From Parabacteroides distasonis ATCC 8503 (GTDB lineage: Bacteria > Bacteroidota > Bacteroidia > Bacteroidales > Tannerellaceae), in the NCBI RefSeq assembly GCF_000012845.1, contig NC_009615.1, forward strand, positions 1,015,501-1,079,500: a stretch of 64,000 bases of DNA. Reading direction: 5' to 3'. This document shows, piece by piece, positions 53,425-61,680 of the stretch. Numbering within the stretch: the first letter of the stretch is position 1; the number at the start of each line of letters is the position of its first letter. A program made the position numbers and the translations under genes. The notes beneath the pieces were generated by a model that worked only from the letters and a program-made list of their open reading frames with translations, was not told where the DNA came from and ran no database searches.

Positions 53425-54786
53425 ATGGACCGTACGATTAATGTTATCCTTAAACCGTTGCGTCGCTTCGCTATACAGAAGCCGAACGCTAGTCTTTTAT
53501 TGTTTGCCGCTACCATCGTTGCTATGGTCTTGGCCAATTCGCCTTGGGCAGATAGGTATCACCAGTTATTAGCTTTTCCAATCGATCTGCAAGCCGGGCA
53601 GTTTAACTTCTTTGCGCATCATGGCGAGACCATGTCTATGCTGGCTTTCGTGAACGACGCCCTTATGGCGGTTTTCTTTTTCGTGATCGGTCTGGAGATC
53701 AAGCAAGAGGTATTGATCGGTGAGTTGAGTTCCGTGCGGAAGGCGCTATTGCCTATTATCGCCGCCTGTGGTGGAATGATCGTGCCGGTCTTATTTTATA
53801 TGTTAGTATGTAATACGCCTCCCGAGGTAAACGGGGCGGCTATTCCGATGGCTACGGATATCGCTTTCGCCTTGGCCGTATTGGGCTTGTTGGGGAAGCG
53901 GGTGCCGTTGAGCATGCGTATCTTCTTGACCGCCTTGGCTGTGGTGGATGATATTGGAGGTATCATAATTATCGCCCTGTTTTATAGCGGGCATATCGCT
54001 TTCGAGCCTTTGTTGATATCCCTGATAGTCCTCGCTTTGTTGTATGTGGGAGGAAAGTTCCGGGTACACAACCGATTGTTTTTCTATATCGGTGGCTTTA
54101 TCGTTTGGCTGCTATTTCTGGAGTCAGGAATCCATCCGACAATCGCCGGCGTGTTGATCGCCTTTACGGTTCCTGCCCGTCCGGTTGTTAAGCTAGATGA
54201 TTTCACGTGTGATATGACCGGGTATTTGAATATGCTGGACTATACCGAGGTTCGTCAGTCCCGTAAAGCGGAAGTGCTTACGCCTACACAAATTCAGGTA
54301 TTGAATAACATCCATACGTTGGCGGATAAAACGATCAGTCCGTTGCAGACCATCGCTGATAAGTTGCATCCTTTGGTAAACTATGTGATACTTCCTTTAT
54401 TCGCTTTCGTGAATGCCGGTGTGACATTCGGGGATATCCAACCCCAGACATTAGTTAATGTACCGTTGGCGGTGTTCGTGGGCCTATTTGTAGGAAAGAC
54501 ATTAGGTATATTCTCTTTCTCTTACTTGTTCGCGTGTACGCCATTTGCCTCCATGCCTACAGGCATGAGCAAGCGTAATTTATTTGGAGTATCCATGTTG
54601 GGAGGAATCGGTTTCACGGTCGCTTTGTTTATAGCGAATCTTTCCTTTGACGGCAGTACGGCGGCGGGTGCCGATCTCTTGAATCAGGCGAAGCTGGGTG
54701 TATTCACGGGATCGTTTATATCCGGTCTTTGCGGTTATCTGGTATTGAAATGGGTTTTACCTAAAGAAAAAGTGGAAACGATCTAA
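53425..54786 (+). CDS. nhaA: Na+/H+ antiporter NhaA
   Basis: A 453-residue protein with the NhaA fold, including AFVNDALMAVFFFVIGLEIK, the MATDIAFALAVLGLLG segment and the paired Asp in ALAVVDDIGGIIIIALFY that bind Na+. It exports Na+ in exchange for two H+ and is active at alkaline pH. A middle insert (about 250-310) after SGIHPTIAGVL is longer than in the E. coli protein, as is common in Bacteroidota. Confidence 0.95.
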   Translation: MDRTINVILKPLRRFAIQKPNASLLLFAATIVAMVLANSPWADRYHQLLAFPIDLQAGQFNFFAHHGETMSMLAFVNDALMAVFFFVIGLEIKQEVLIGELSSVRKALLPIIAACGGMIVPVLFYMLVCNTPPEVNGAAIPMATDIAFALAVLGLLGKRVPLSMRIFLTALAVVDDIGGIIIIALFYSGHIAFEPLLISLIVLALLYVGGKFRVHNRLFFYIGGFIVWLLFLESGIHPTIAGVLIAFTVPARPVVKLDDFTCDMTGYLNMLDYTEVRQSRKAEVLTPTQIQVLNNIHTLADKTISPLQTIADKLHPLVNYVILPLFAFVNAGVTFGDIQPQTLVNVPLAVFVGLFVGKTLGIFSFSYLFACTPFASMPTGMSKRNLFGVSMLGGIGFTVALFIANLSFDGSTAAGADLLNQAKLGVFTGSFISGLCGYLVLKWVLPKEKVETI

Positions 54787-54789
54787 ATA

Positions 54790-54818
54790 AAAAGGCAGTC
54801 CGGCAAGGACTGCCTTTT
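54790..54818 (+). terminator. Rho-independent terminator after nhaA
   Basis: AAAAGGCAGTCC and GGACTGCCTTTT form a perfect 12-bp stem around a 5-nt loop, four bases after the stop. Confidence 0.9.
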
Positions 54819-54898
54819 ACATTATATTATGCCGTAACTAAAGTTTCGTGAGATCTTGTTGCCATGTAATATATGATTTGATAATTGAGCACGCCTTC

Positions 54899-55150
54899 TT
54901 AAAGCTCTTTGGATTTGTTGAATAGCGAGCCGATCCATAATAACAAAATAGCTCCGACCGTAGAGGTTATCAAGCTCCCTAAGATACCACCGGCCGATAT
55001 GCCTAGTAAACTGAATACCCAGCCACCCAATACACCTCCAATAATACCTAGGATCAAATTAACAATGACCCCGAAACCTCCTCCACGCATAATCTTACCA
55101 GCCAGATAACCGGCTACGATACCGATGATAATAGACCAAATAAATCCCAT
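54899..55150 (-). CDS. GlsB/YeaQ/YmgE family membrane protein
   Basis: An 83-residue Gly-rich protein with three hydrophobic segments: WSIIIGIVAGYLAGKIMRGG, VNLILGIIGGVLGGWVFSLL and a third before the Lys-containing end. This is the transglycosylase-associated family of inner-membrane stress proteins, of unknown biochemical activity. It stands alone between the antiporter and the glucosidase genes. Confidence 0.85.
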   Translation of the reverse strand: MGFIWSIIIGIVAGYLAGKIMRGGGFGVIVNLILGIIGGVLGGWVFSLLGISAGGILGSLITSTVGAILLLWIGSLFNKSKEL

Positions 55151-55247
55151 AACGAATAGTTTTATATTTTATTAAAAAGTTCTGATGCTTTGTATTTAAA
55201 CACATCCTAAAAGTCTTTAGTTGCGCTTTGTACCTCTTTTTAACGAA

Positions 55248-57014
55248 TCATTCCAAAAGATCTAGCGAATCTATGAAGGATTCATAGACGGGATGGTTCA
55301 ATTGAAAGACAATCGCTTCGAAAGGACGGAGCGTGATATCTTTTTGAGGCGCCATATGACTTCGGGCCCCGTAATTGTCCAATAGGACGTGTGCGTTACT
55401 CATATCTATCCCCGGAGTGGAGATTGCCGCCTTGGGGGAGAAATTGAGCATAATCAGATAAGTGTCGGCCCCAGTCTTGCGTAAGAAGGTATAGGATTGG
55501 GGATTCTCCGCATCCAGCAAATGATAACTGCCATAAATCAAACTCGGATTCTCCTTACGGAAGCTGACTACTTTCTTAAAATAATTAAGTATGGAGGTCG
55601 GATCTTTTTCTTCGTCCGTTACGTTTATCCAAGTATAATCTGGATTTACCTTTAACCAAGGGGTTCCTGCCGTAAATCCCGCTTCCGGCGAGCGATCCCA
55701 TTGGAAAGGAGTGCGGGCGTTGTCTCGTCCGGTCTCTTTCTGTTCGTCCAATACCGCCTGCGGATCTTTACCCTCTGCTTTCGCTTTCTTATAGCGGTTG
55801 ATCGTATCGATATCGTTATAATTCTCGATACGGTCGAACCGAATGTTACGCATACCTATCTCGTCCCCGGCGAACCAATAAGGCGTTCCTTTCATCGTAA
55901 GCAGAAAAGTAATAAGCATCTTGGCGGACAAGGCCCTGAACTCATCCTTATCGCTACCAAAGCGACTGACCATACGGGGCTGGTCATGATTACCCAAGTA
56001 GATCGAGGGCCAACCCTTATCTACCGCCTTATCCCATTCCGTAAACATCTTCTTTAGGGCGATCAAGCTATAGTCTATACCGGATTCCGGATTGTCCGGT
56101 AGGGTTGTATTCCGGATGCGGGCGGCGTCGAAATGATAAAGCATATTCAACTCTTCCCGGGCCGGATCGACAAATTTAGCGACATCATCTACCATCACGG
56201 CCGAACCTTCTCCAACACTCATACAATCGTATTTGCTTAATACCTGCCGATTCATCTCGTGAAGATAGAGGTGTAGGCGAGGCTCTTTGGCATAGAAAGA
56301 AAAGATATCCGGATATTTCTTGGAATCTATGAGAGGGAATGAGGGATCTTTGGCGATAAGAGAGATAGAATCCATGCGAAAACCGTCTATCCCTTTATCG
56401 AACCAGAAGCGCATCATATCGAAAATCTCTTGGCGTACCTCCGGGTTCTCCCAATTTAAGTCGGGTTGTTTCCGGGAGAAATAATGCAGGTAATACGAGT
56501 CGGTTGGCTTGTTATACATCCAAGCGTTGCCTTCCTCGTCGAAATAGCTGAGGCGCAAGGGAGGCTCACCTTTCTCGGCCGGCCACCAATGGTAATAATT
56601 ATAATAGGGATTATGTCTGGATTTACGGGCTTCCTCGAACCAAGGATGCTCGTCGCTGGTATGGTTTACTACCAAGTCCAGTACCAGTCGCATCTCCCGT
56701 TTATGAATCTCTTTCAGGAGGCGGTCGAAATCTTCCATCGTACCGAATTCCCGCATGATTTCCCGATAGTCGCTGATGTCGTAGCCATTATCATCGTTGG
56801 GAGAGAGAAAGATCGGGTTTAACCAGATGATATCCACACCCAAGCTTTGTATATAATCCAGGCGGGAGGTAATACCGTTTAAGTCACCGATTCCGTCGCC
56901 ATCGCTGTCTTGAAAGCTACGGGGATAGATTTGATATATAATCGCTTCTTTCCACCAAGTCTTTTGAATGTCCTCTTGACCGGACGTACTCTCTGTAACA
57001 TGCTTTGAATCCAT
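55248..57014 (-). CDS. GH13 alpha-glucosidase (oligo-1,6-glucosidase type)
   Basis: A 588-residue protein from the ATG at 57014 (MDSKHVTEST); the longer frame to 57209 runs through the next gene's start and is not used. Motifs include WWKEAIIYQIYPRSFQDSDG, LDLVVNHTSDEHPW, the nucleophile in DGFRMDSI, the acid/base Glu in MSVGEGSAV and LGNHDQPRMVSRFG. It cleaves alpha-1,6 or alpha-1,4 links in short glucans. No signal peptide, so cytoplasmic. Divergent from the alpha-amylase gene. Confidence 0.9.
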   Translation of the reverse strand: MDSKHVTESTSGQEDIQKTWWKEAIIYQIYPRSFQDSDGDGIGDLNGITSRLDYIQSLGVDIIWLNPIFLSPNDDNGYDISDYREIMREFGTMEDFDRLLKEIHKREMRLVLDLVVNHTSDEHPWFEEARKSRHNPYYNYYHWWPAEKGEPPLRLSYFDEEGNAWMYNKPTDSYYLHYFSRKQPDLNWENPEVRQEIFDMMRFWFDKGIDGFRMDSISLIAKDPSFPLIDSKKYPDIFSFYAKEPRLHLYLHEMNRQVLSKYDCMSVGEGSAVMVDDVAKFVDPAREELNMLYHFDAARIRNTTLPDNPESGIDYSLIALKKMFTEWDKAVDKGWPSIYLGNHDQPRMVSRFGSDKDEFRALSAKMLITFLLTMKGTPYWFAGDEIGMRNIRFDRIENYNDIDTINRYKKAKAEGKDPQAVLDEQKETGRDNARTPFQWDRSPEAGFTAGTPWLKVNPDYTWINVTDEEKDPTSILNYFKKVVSFRKENPSLIYGSYHLLDAENPQSYTFLRKTGADTYLIMLNFSPKAAISTPGIDMSNAHVLLDNYGARSHMAPQKDITLRPFEAIVFQLNHPVYESFIDSLDLLE

Positions 57015-57119
57015 CTTATTATTCTTTAGTTTTTTACTATAACAAAAGGAGGTGGTGGTTAGTTTCAGCAACTTATGACGCTTGAGAAGTGTTGTTTTAT
57101 CAACAAATAGAAGAAACAT

Positions 57120-58568
57120 ATGGAAAATGGAGTAATGATGCAGTATTTCGAATGGAATCTGCCGAACGATGGAATGCTGTGGAAACGGCTGAAGGATGAT
57201 GCTTCGCATTTACATGAGATCGGGATCAGCGCCGTATGGATTCCACCCGCTTACAAAGGCCATGAGCAAGCGGACGAGGGGTATGGAACCTATGATCTAT
57301 ATGATTTGGGGGAGTTTGACCAAAAAGGGACCATACGTACCAAGTATGGAACTAAACAGGAACTTCAAGAAATGATCGAGGAACTTCACCGGAACCAGAT
57401 TGGCGTATATCTGGATGCCGTGATGAACCATAAGGCGGGAGCCGATTATACCGAGTGGTTTATGGCGCAAGAGGTAGATCCTGGGCAACGGGAAAACGCT
57501 ACCAGCGAACCCCATGAGATAGAGGGCTGGACCGGCTTCGACTTCCCGGGGCGTGGCAATATGTATTCTAATTTTAAATGGCATTGGTTTCATTTCTCCG
57601 GGACGGACTATGATGTGTCCCGCAAGAAGGAAGGTATATTCCAGATTCTGGGAGAGGGAAAACATTGGAGTGAGGGAGTCGATGATGAGAATGGAAATTA
57701 TGACTATCTCATGTTCGCCGATCTGGATTTCGATAACCCCGAAGTCGTGCGTGAGATGCAGGACTGGGGGATCTGGGTATCGAACGAACTAAACTTGGAC
57801 GGTATGCGCCTTGACGCGATCAAGCATATGAACGACCAGTTTATCAAGCATTTTCTGGAGGCGGTGAGAGCGGATCGGGGAGAGGGTTTCTACGCTGTCG
57901 GGGAATATTGGAAAAACGATACCGAATCGTTGGAGGCTTACCTGTCGCAAGTAGAATATAACGTGGATTTGTTTGACGTAGCCTTACATTATAACTTGAA
58001 TGAGGCTTCCGAGAAAGGTCGTGACTATGATTTACGCGATCTATTAAAAGGGACCTTGGTCGAGATATGCCCGGATCAAGCCGTCACCTTCGTGGATAAC
58101 CATGATTCCCAGAAAAACAGTTCTTTGGAGTCGCAGGTAAAGGATTGGTTCAAACCTTCCGCCTACGGTTTGATCCTGTTGATGAAGAAAGGGTATCCGT
58201 GCATCTTTTATGGGGATTATTATGGCGTAAAAGGGAAGAAATCTCCCCATCGTAAGGTATTGGATATGCTATTGCGTGCCCGGAAAGAATATGCGTACGG
58301 GGAAGAGGTGGATTATTTTGATCATCCGAACACGATTGGCTTCGTACGCTTGGGAGATTCGGGACATGCTGATTCGGGCTTGGCGTTGGTTATCTCGAAC
58401 GGGGAAGATGGAGAGAAAACAATGTCTGTGGGGGAGAACCGGAAAGGCGAGGTATGGCATGAGATCACAGGCTCGGTAAAAGATACCGTGGCGATTGATG
58501 AGGAAGGGAAAGGCCGTTTCCTTGTCAAGGGAGGCAAATTGGCTGTTTGGGTCAAGGTCAAGGCTTAA
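57120..58568 (+). CDS. cytoplasmic alpha-amylase (GH13)
   Basis: A 482-residue protein without signal peptide starting MENGVMMQYFEWNLPNDG. It has YLDAVMNHKAGAD, the nucleophile in GMRLDAIKHM, the acid/base Glu in YAVGEYW and the third acid in FVDNHDSQ. It cleaves internal alpha-1,4 links of maltodextrins or glycogen inside the cell. With the divergent glucosidase it can take glucans to glucose. The 105-bp gap between them holds both promoters, not resolved. Confidence 0.9.
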   Translation: MENGVMMQYFEWNLPNDGMLWKRLKDDASHLHEIGISAVWIPPAYKGHEQADEGYGTYDLYDLGEFDQKGTIRTKYGTKQELQEMIEELHRNQIGVYLDAVMNHKAGADYTEWFMAQEVDPGQRENATSEPHEIEGWTGFDFPGRGNMYSNFKWHWFHFSGTDYDVSRKKEGIFQILGEGKHWSEGVDDENGNYDYLMFADLDFDNPEVVREMQDWGIWVSNELNLDGMRLDAIKHMNDQFIKHFLEAVRADRGEGFYAVGEYWKNDTESLEAYLSQVEYNVDLFDVALHYNLNEASEKGRDYDLRDLLKGTLVEICPDQAVTFVDNHDSQKNSSLESQVKDWFKPSAYGLILLMKKGYPCIFYGDYYGVKGKKSPHRKVLDMLLRARKEYAYGEEVDYFDHPNTIGFVRLGDSGHADSGLALVISNGEDGEKTMSVGENRKGEVWHEITGSVKDTVAIDEEGKGRFLVKGGKLAVWVKVKA

Positions 58569-58576
58569 CGGATGCT

Positions 58577-61102
58577 TTACTTGACCTCGAATTGTATTTT
58601 CTTCTGGTTCCCCTCGTTGTCGATGAGGGTAAGGAGATGTTTTCCTTGGCTCACGGAGCAACTGATCTGGTGATTATCGGTGGTCTCTCCCAGATAGCTT
58701 TCGTCCAGATGCCAGTAAATCGTAGCGTCACGGCGGGCGTGGGCGGCCTTGAAGATAAATTTCTCGGACTTTCCGGAGAAGCCTTTCGGAAGGTAGAGAA
58801 TGGCGTTATGCTCGGGATAGATCAGTTCGATCTGGCGGTTCTGGTCTTGCCCGCAGCCGGGTTTTACCGGAGGGAGCGGGATATAATCGATGTGATAGTT
58901 GCGGTAGTAATACTCCTGCGCGGGAGGAAGCACGAACCACGGGCGGCTGATCATCCGGTCGACAGACTCGCAGGAACTATTGACCCTGTACCGTCCGTCC
59001 GCCGATAGATGTACGAGCTTATGGTAGGGGCAGACCCCCGTGTTATTGCCGGACAGCGGCATGTATAAGGTGTCCGTTTGCTCGCAGTAGGGCGAGGCTT
59101 TATGTCCGCTGTTCCGGCAGATCGCCAGGGGAAGCGTCTCATCGTAGGGCAGGTCGAACCATTCGCTACCGGGCAATAGGGAAAAGAGATCGAAAAGGAC
59201 CGGGGCGGCGTTGCCGACACCCGTAAGTCCTGGACGGCCCTCGCCGGAAGCGTTACCGGCCCATACGCCGACGACGTAGCGGGGAGTCGTGCCGATCGCC
59301 CAAGCGTCTCGTCCCCCGTAACTCGTCCCGGTCTTCCATGCGATCCGCTTCATCGACTCGAATTGTTGCCAGTCGGCCTCTTCCTCGGGACGGTTCAGGG
59401 CGGACATCGCCTCGAACGTGTACCACAGGGCCGCGGAGGAAAGGAGAGCCTTATCGGTGAGCCGGCTATCGGTAAGGGAACGGATGGGTTCCTTCCTCTC
59501 CGCCGGAAAGGGAGTCAGCGGATGGATGTCCGCCGGATTATAGCGTCCGTTGTAAGTACGGTAATGTTTAAGCACACGAGACATGGAGGCATACATACCG
59601 GAAAGATCCCATAAGGTTCCCTCGGCCCCTCCCAAGATCAAGGAGGCCCCGTAATGTTCCTCGGAGAAACGTAAGGTAGTCATTCCCCACGATTTCAGTA
59701 AAGACATAAAGCGTCCGGTATTATACCGGGAGAGCATTCGTACCAAGGGGACGTTCAAGGAGCGTTCGATGGCTACATGGGCCGGTACCGCCCCGTAGAA
59801 TGTCTTGTTGTAATTATGGGGGGAGAAGCCATTTATATTCAAGGGCACGTCCGATACCAGCATAGAGGGGAGCAACAGCCCGTCGTGCAGCATACCGGCA
59901 TACAGGAAGGGCTTGAGGATGCTTCCCGTGCTGCGGGGCGAGGTGATGATGTCCACTTGGTTCCCCCGCCGCTCGTCGGCCGGATAGGTAGCGTTTCCGG
60001 CGTAGGCCAATACCTCCCCGGTCTCCACGTCCGCTACGATCGCCGCCAGATTATGGATATGGTTGGAACTGTATTCACGGGCATAACGGTTTACGAGGGC
60101 CTGTGTCTGCCGTTGCAGGGCTTGGCGGACGGAGGTTTGGATGCGTTGCCCCGGTTGTTCTGCGGCCAGTCTTTCTAACAGGTGAGGGGCATCATTAGGT
60201 AAAGGGAGAGGGGCTTCGGGAAGTGGCTCCATGCAGGCCAGCTCGTATTCGGTTTCCTCCAATACGCCTTTCTTCTGAAGGGAAGCCAACAGGCGATCCC
60301 GCTTCTCCTTCAGTTGTTTCCGGTTTCTCCCGGGGTGGATCAAGGCGGGGGAGTTGGGAAGAACCGCGAGCGTGGCGCTCTCGGCCCACGATAGCTCGGA
60401 GGCGCTTCGCCCGAAATAACGCCATGCGGCGGTCTCCAGCCCGATTACGTTTCCCCCGAAGGGAGCGTGCGAGGCATAGAGGTTCAGTATCTCTTGTTTG
60501 CTATAGGTGGTTTCCAGGAAGAGCGCCCAGCACATCTCGATCGTTTTCTCGTAGAAGGTCCGGTCTTGGTTCCCTCTCGCTATGCGTGCCAATTGCATGG
60601 TCAAGGTACTTCCTCCGCTCACCACACGCCCCGCTTTCCCGTTCAAGCGGATCGCCCGGAAGATGGCGGCGGGGTCTATACCGGGATGGTAAAAGAACCG
60701 TTTATCCTCATACGTGAGCAAGCAATCCACGAATTTATCAGGCAAGCTATCCGCCGCCGGGAAACGCCATTGCCCGTCCGGTGCGATACGTGCGCCTAAA
60801 AGCTCGCCCTCGGCCGAATATAATAAGGTAGAGCAGGGGGCGGGAAATAATTGCCGGGGCACGATGCCATACAGGATACACCACGCCGTCACGCCGATCC
60901 CCAAGAGGGATGCGAGGAGGCGCCATGGCACTCGTCCCGGCCTCGGTAGTAGCGACTTGGATAGATGGCTGAGGCATCTGCCAGTACTCCGTAGGAAGTA
61001 CTGTAGTACTGTGCGCAAAGTACTGCGGTACTCCTTAAGAAGTACTGCGGTACTGTCCGGCTGAGTATTGCGGTACTTTATAAGGAGTACTGCCTCAATC
61101 AT
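58577..61102 (-). CDS. pbpC: penicillin-binding protein 1C
   Basis: An 841-residue protein. After an N-terminal cytoplasmic stretch and membrane anchor (about 60-85) come a GT51 domain (YEDKRFFYHPGIDP, GGSTLTMQLAR) and a transpeptidase domain with the Ser in RSTGSILKPFLYAGM, and KTGTSYGGRDAWAIG. The C-terminal domain (about 690-841) is of the PbpC-specific type. The ATG at 61102 overlaps the upstream stop by 8 bases; one at 61123 is also possible. The first 50 codons run through a repetitive AGTACT-rich stretch, so the N-terminus is poorly constrained. Confidence 0.85.
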   Translation of the reverse strand: MIEAVLLIKYRNTQPDSTAVLLKEYRSTLRTVLQYFLRSTGRCLSHLSKSLLPRPGRVPWRLLASLLGIGVTAWCILYGIVPRQLFPAPCSTLLYSAEGELLGARIAPDGQWRFPAADSLPDKFVDCLLTYEDKRFFYHPGIDPAAIFRAIRLNGKAGRVVSGGSTLTMQLARIARGNQDRTFYEKTIEMCWALFLETTYSKQEILNLYASHAPFGGNVIGLETAAWRYFGRSASELSWAESATLAVLPNSPALIHPGRNRKQLKEKRDRLLASLQKKGVLEETEYELACMEPLPEAPLPLPNDAPHLLERLAAEQPGQRIQTSVRQALQRQTQALVNRYAREYSSNHIHNLAAIVADVETGEVLAYAGNATYPADERRGNQVDIITSPRSTGSILKPFLYAGMLHDGLLLPSMLVSDVPLNINGFSPHNYNKTFYGAVPAHVAIERSLNVPLVRMLSRYNTGRFMSLLKSWGMTTLRFSEEHYGASLILGGAEGTLWDLSGMYASMSRVLKHYRTYNGRYNPADIHPLTPFPAERKEPIRSLTDSRLTDKALLSSAALWYTFEAMSALNRPEEEADWQQFESMKRIAWKTGTSYGGRDAWAIGTTPRYVVGVWAGNASGEGRPGLTGVGNAAPVLFDLFSLLPGSEWFDLPYDETLPLAICRNSGHKASPYCEQTDTLYMPLSGNNTGVCPYHKLVHLSADGRYRVNSSCESVDRMISRPWFVLPPAQEYYYRNYHIDYIPLPPVKPGCGQDQNRQIELIYPEHNAILYLPKGFSGKSEKFIFKAAHARRDATIYWHLDESYLGETTDNHQISCSVSQGKHLLTLIDNEGNQKKIQFEVK
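60983..61091 (-). repeat. AGTACT palindrome cluster in the pbpC 5' region
   Basis: Within 109 bp the palindrome AGTACT or its variant GGTACT occurs nine times (for example 60983, 60997, 61005, 61019, 61027, 61041, 61049, 61072, 61086), mostly as AGTACTGCGGTACT pairs. The stretch codes for the cytoplasmic leader of PbpC, read as Lys/Tyr/Arg-Ser-Thr repeats. It has no spacer regularity of a CRISPR array. It looks like a REP-type element that expanded inside or into a coding start. Confidence 0.75.
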
Positions 61103-61532
61103 ACCAATTGACACTCTCCTCATAATGATCGAACCTTAGCTCTTCCGTCACTCCGACTCTTCGCAAGGCGTTTAGCACGATCCTTTGCTCTTTAGGTGAG
61201 AGTGGAAATTCGCCCCTTCGCCGCTCAAAGTAGGGGTTACGTCCGAAATGGGACATGAGTATCGACATGAATTGCTGGTATTGCGCCGGGAACATCCGGC
61301 TCTGCATCCCGGTGAAGCCCCGTGCGTAGGTGACGGGAGCGGAGTCTCGGAAGTAGGGGCAAGCCTCATCCCGGGTACAGAGGGTGGGGTTCAGCAGCCG
61401 TAATACGGTTGCCGGTTGTTCGATGAGCGGTTGGTAGGCGATCTGGTGCAGGCACTTTCCGGCCCGAGGGCAATCTTGTTGCTGGCAGACGGCGTAGTCG
61501 ATGGGGATTTCCTTGTGTAGTTTCTTGGTCAT
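61095..61532 (-). CDS. small Cys-rich protein, DUF6078-like
   Basis: A 145-residue protein with an N-terminal Cys cluster (YAVCQQQDCPRAGKCLHQ, then LCTRDEACPYFRD), possibly a metal or cluster site, and a C-terminal helical region ending LRFDHYEESVNWYD. It resembles the DUF6078 group of Bacteroidales (from memory). Its stop overlaps pbpC, so the two are co-transcribed. Function is unknown. Confidence 0.65.
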   Translation of the reverse strand: MTKKLHKEIPIDYAVCQQQDCPRAGKCLHQIAYQPLIEQPATVLRLLNPTLCTRDEACPYFRDSAPVTYARGFTGMQSRMFPAQYQQFMSILMSHFGRNPYFERRRGEFPLSPKEQRIVLNALRRVGVTEELRFDHYEESVNWYD

Positions 61533-61627
61533 GATCTTGTTTTACAATCTTAGATGTTTCATTGAACGCAAATATAGCGAATATATTCGAGAAGTGATTG
61601 TTCGAAAAGGAGATATACGGATAGATC

Positions 61628-61658
61628 ATTGCATCTTGGTATAATTTATGTACATTTG
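61628..61658 (+). promoter_or_regulatory. promoter of the alpha-2-macroglobulin gene
   Basis: ATTG at 61628-61631, a 19-bp gap and TACATTTG at 61651-61658 fit the Bacteroidota -33/-7 layout, 22 bp before the ATG at 61681. The 148-bp gap (61533-61680) also carries the promoter of the divergent DUF6078-pbpC operon. Confidence 0.6.
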
Positions 61659-61680
61659 TGGATTAACCATTTAAACATTC

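Noticed and set aside
55248..57209. The longer reading frame of the glucosidase
   Set aside because: The extra 65 residues run through the divergent promoter and into the amylase start; the ATG at 57014 fits the family.
60983..61091. Repeat cluster considered as a CRISPR array
   Set aside because: Units are too short, spacers are absent or irregular, and no cas genes are nearby.
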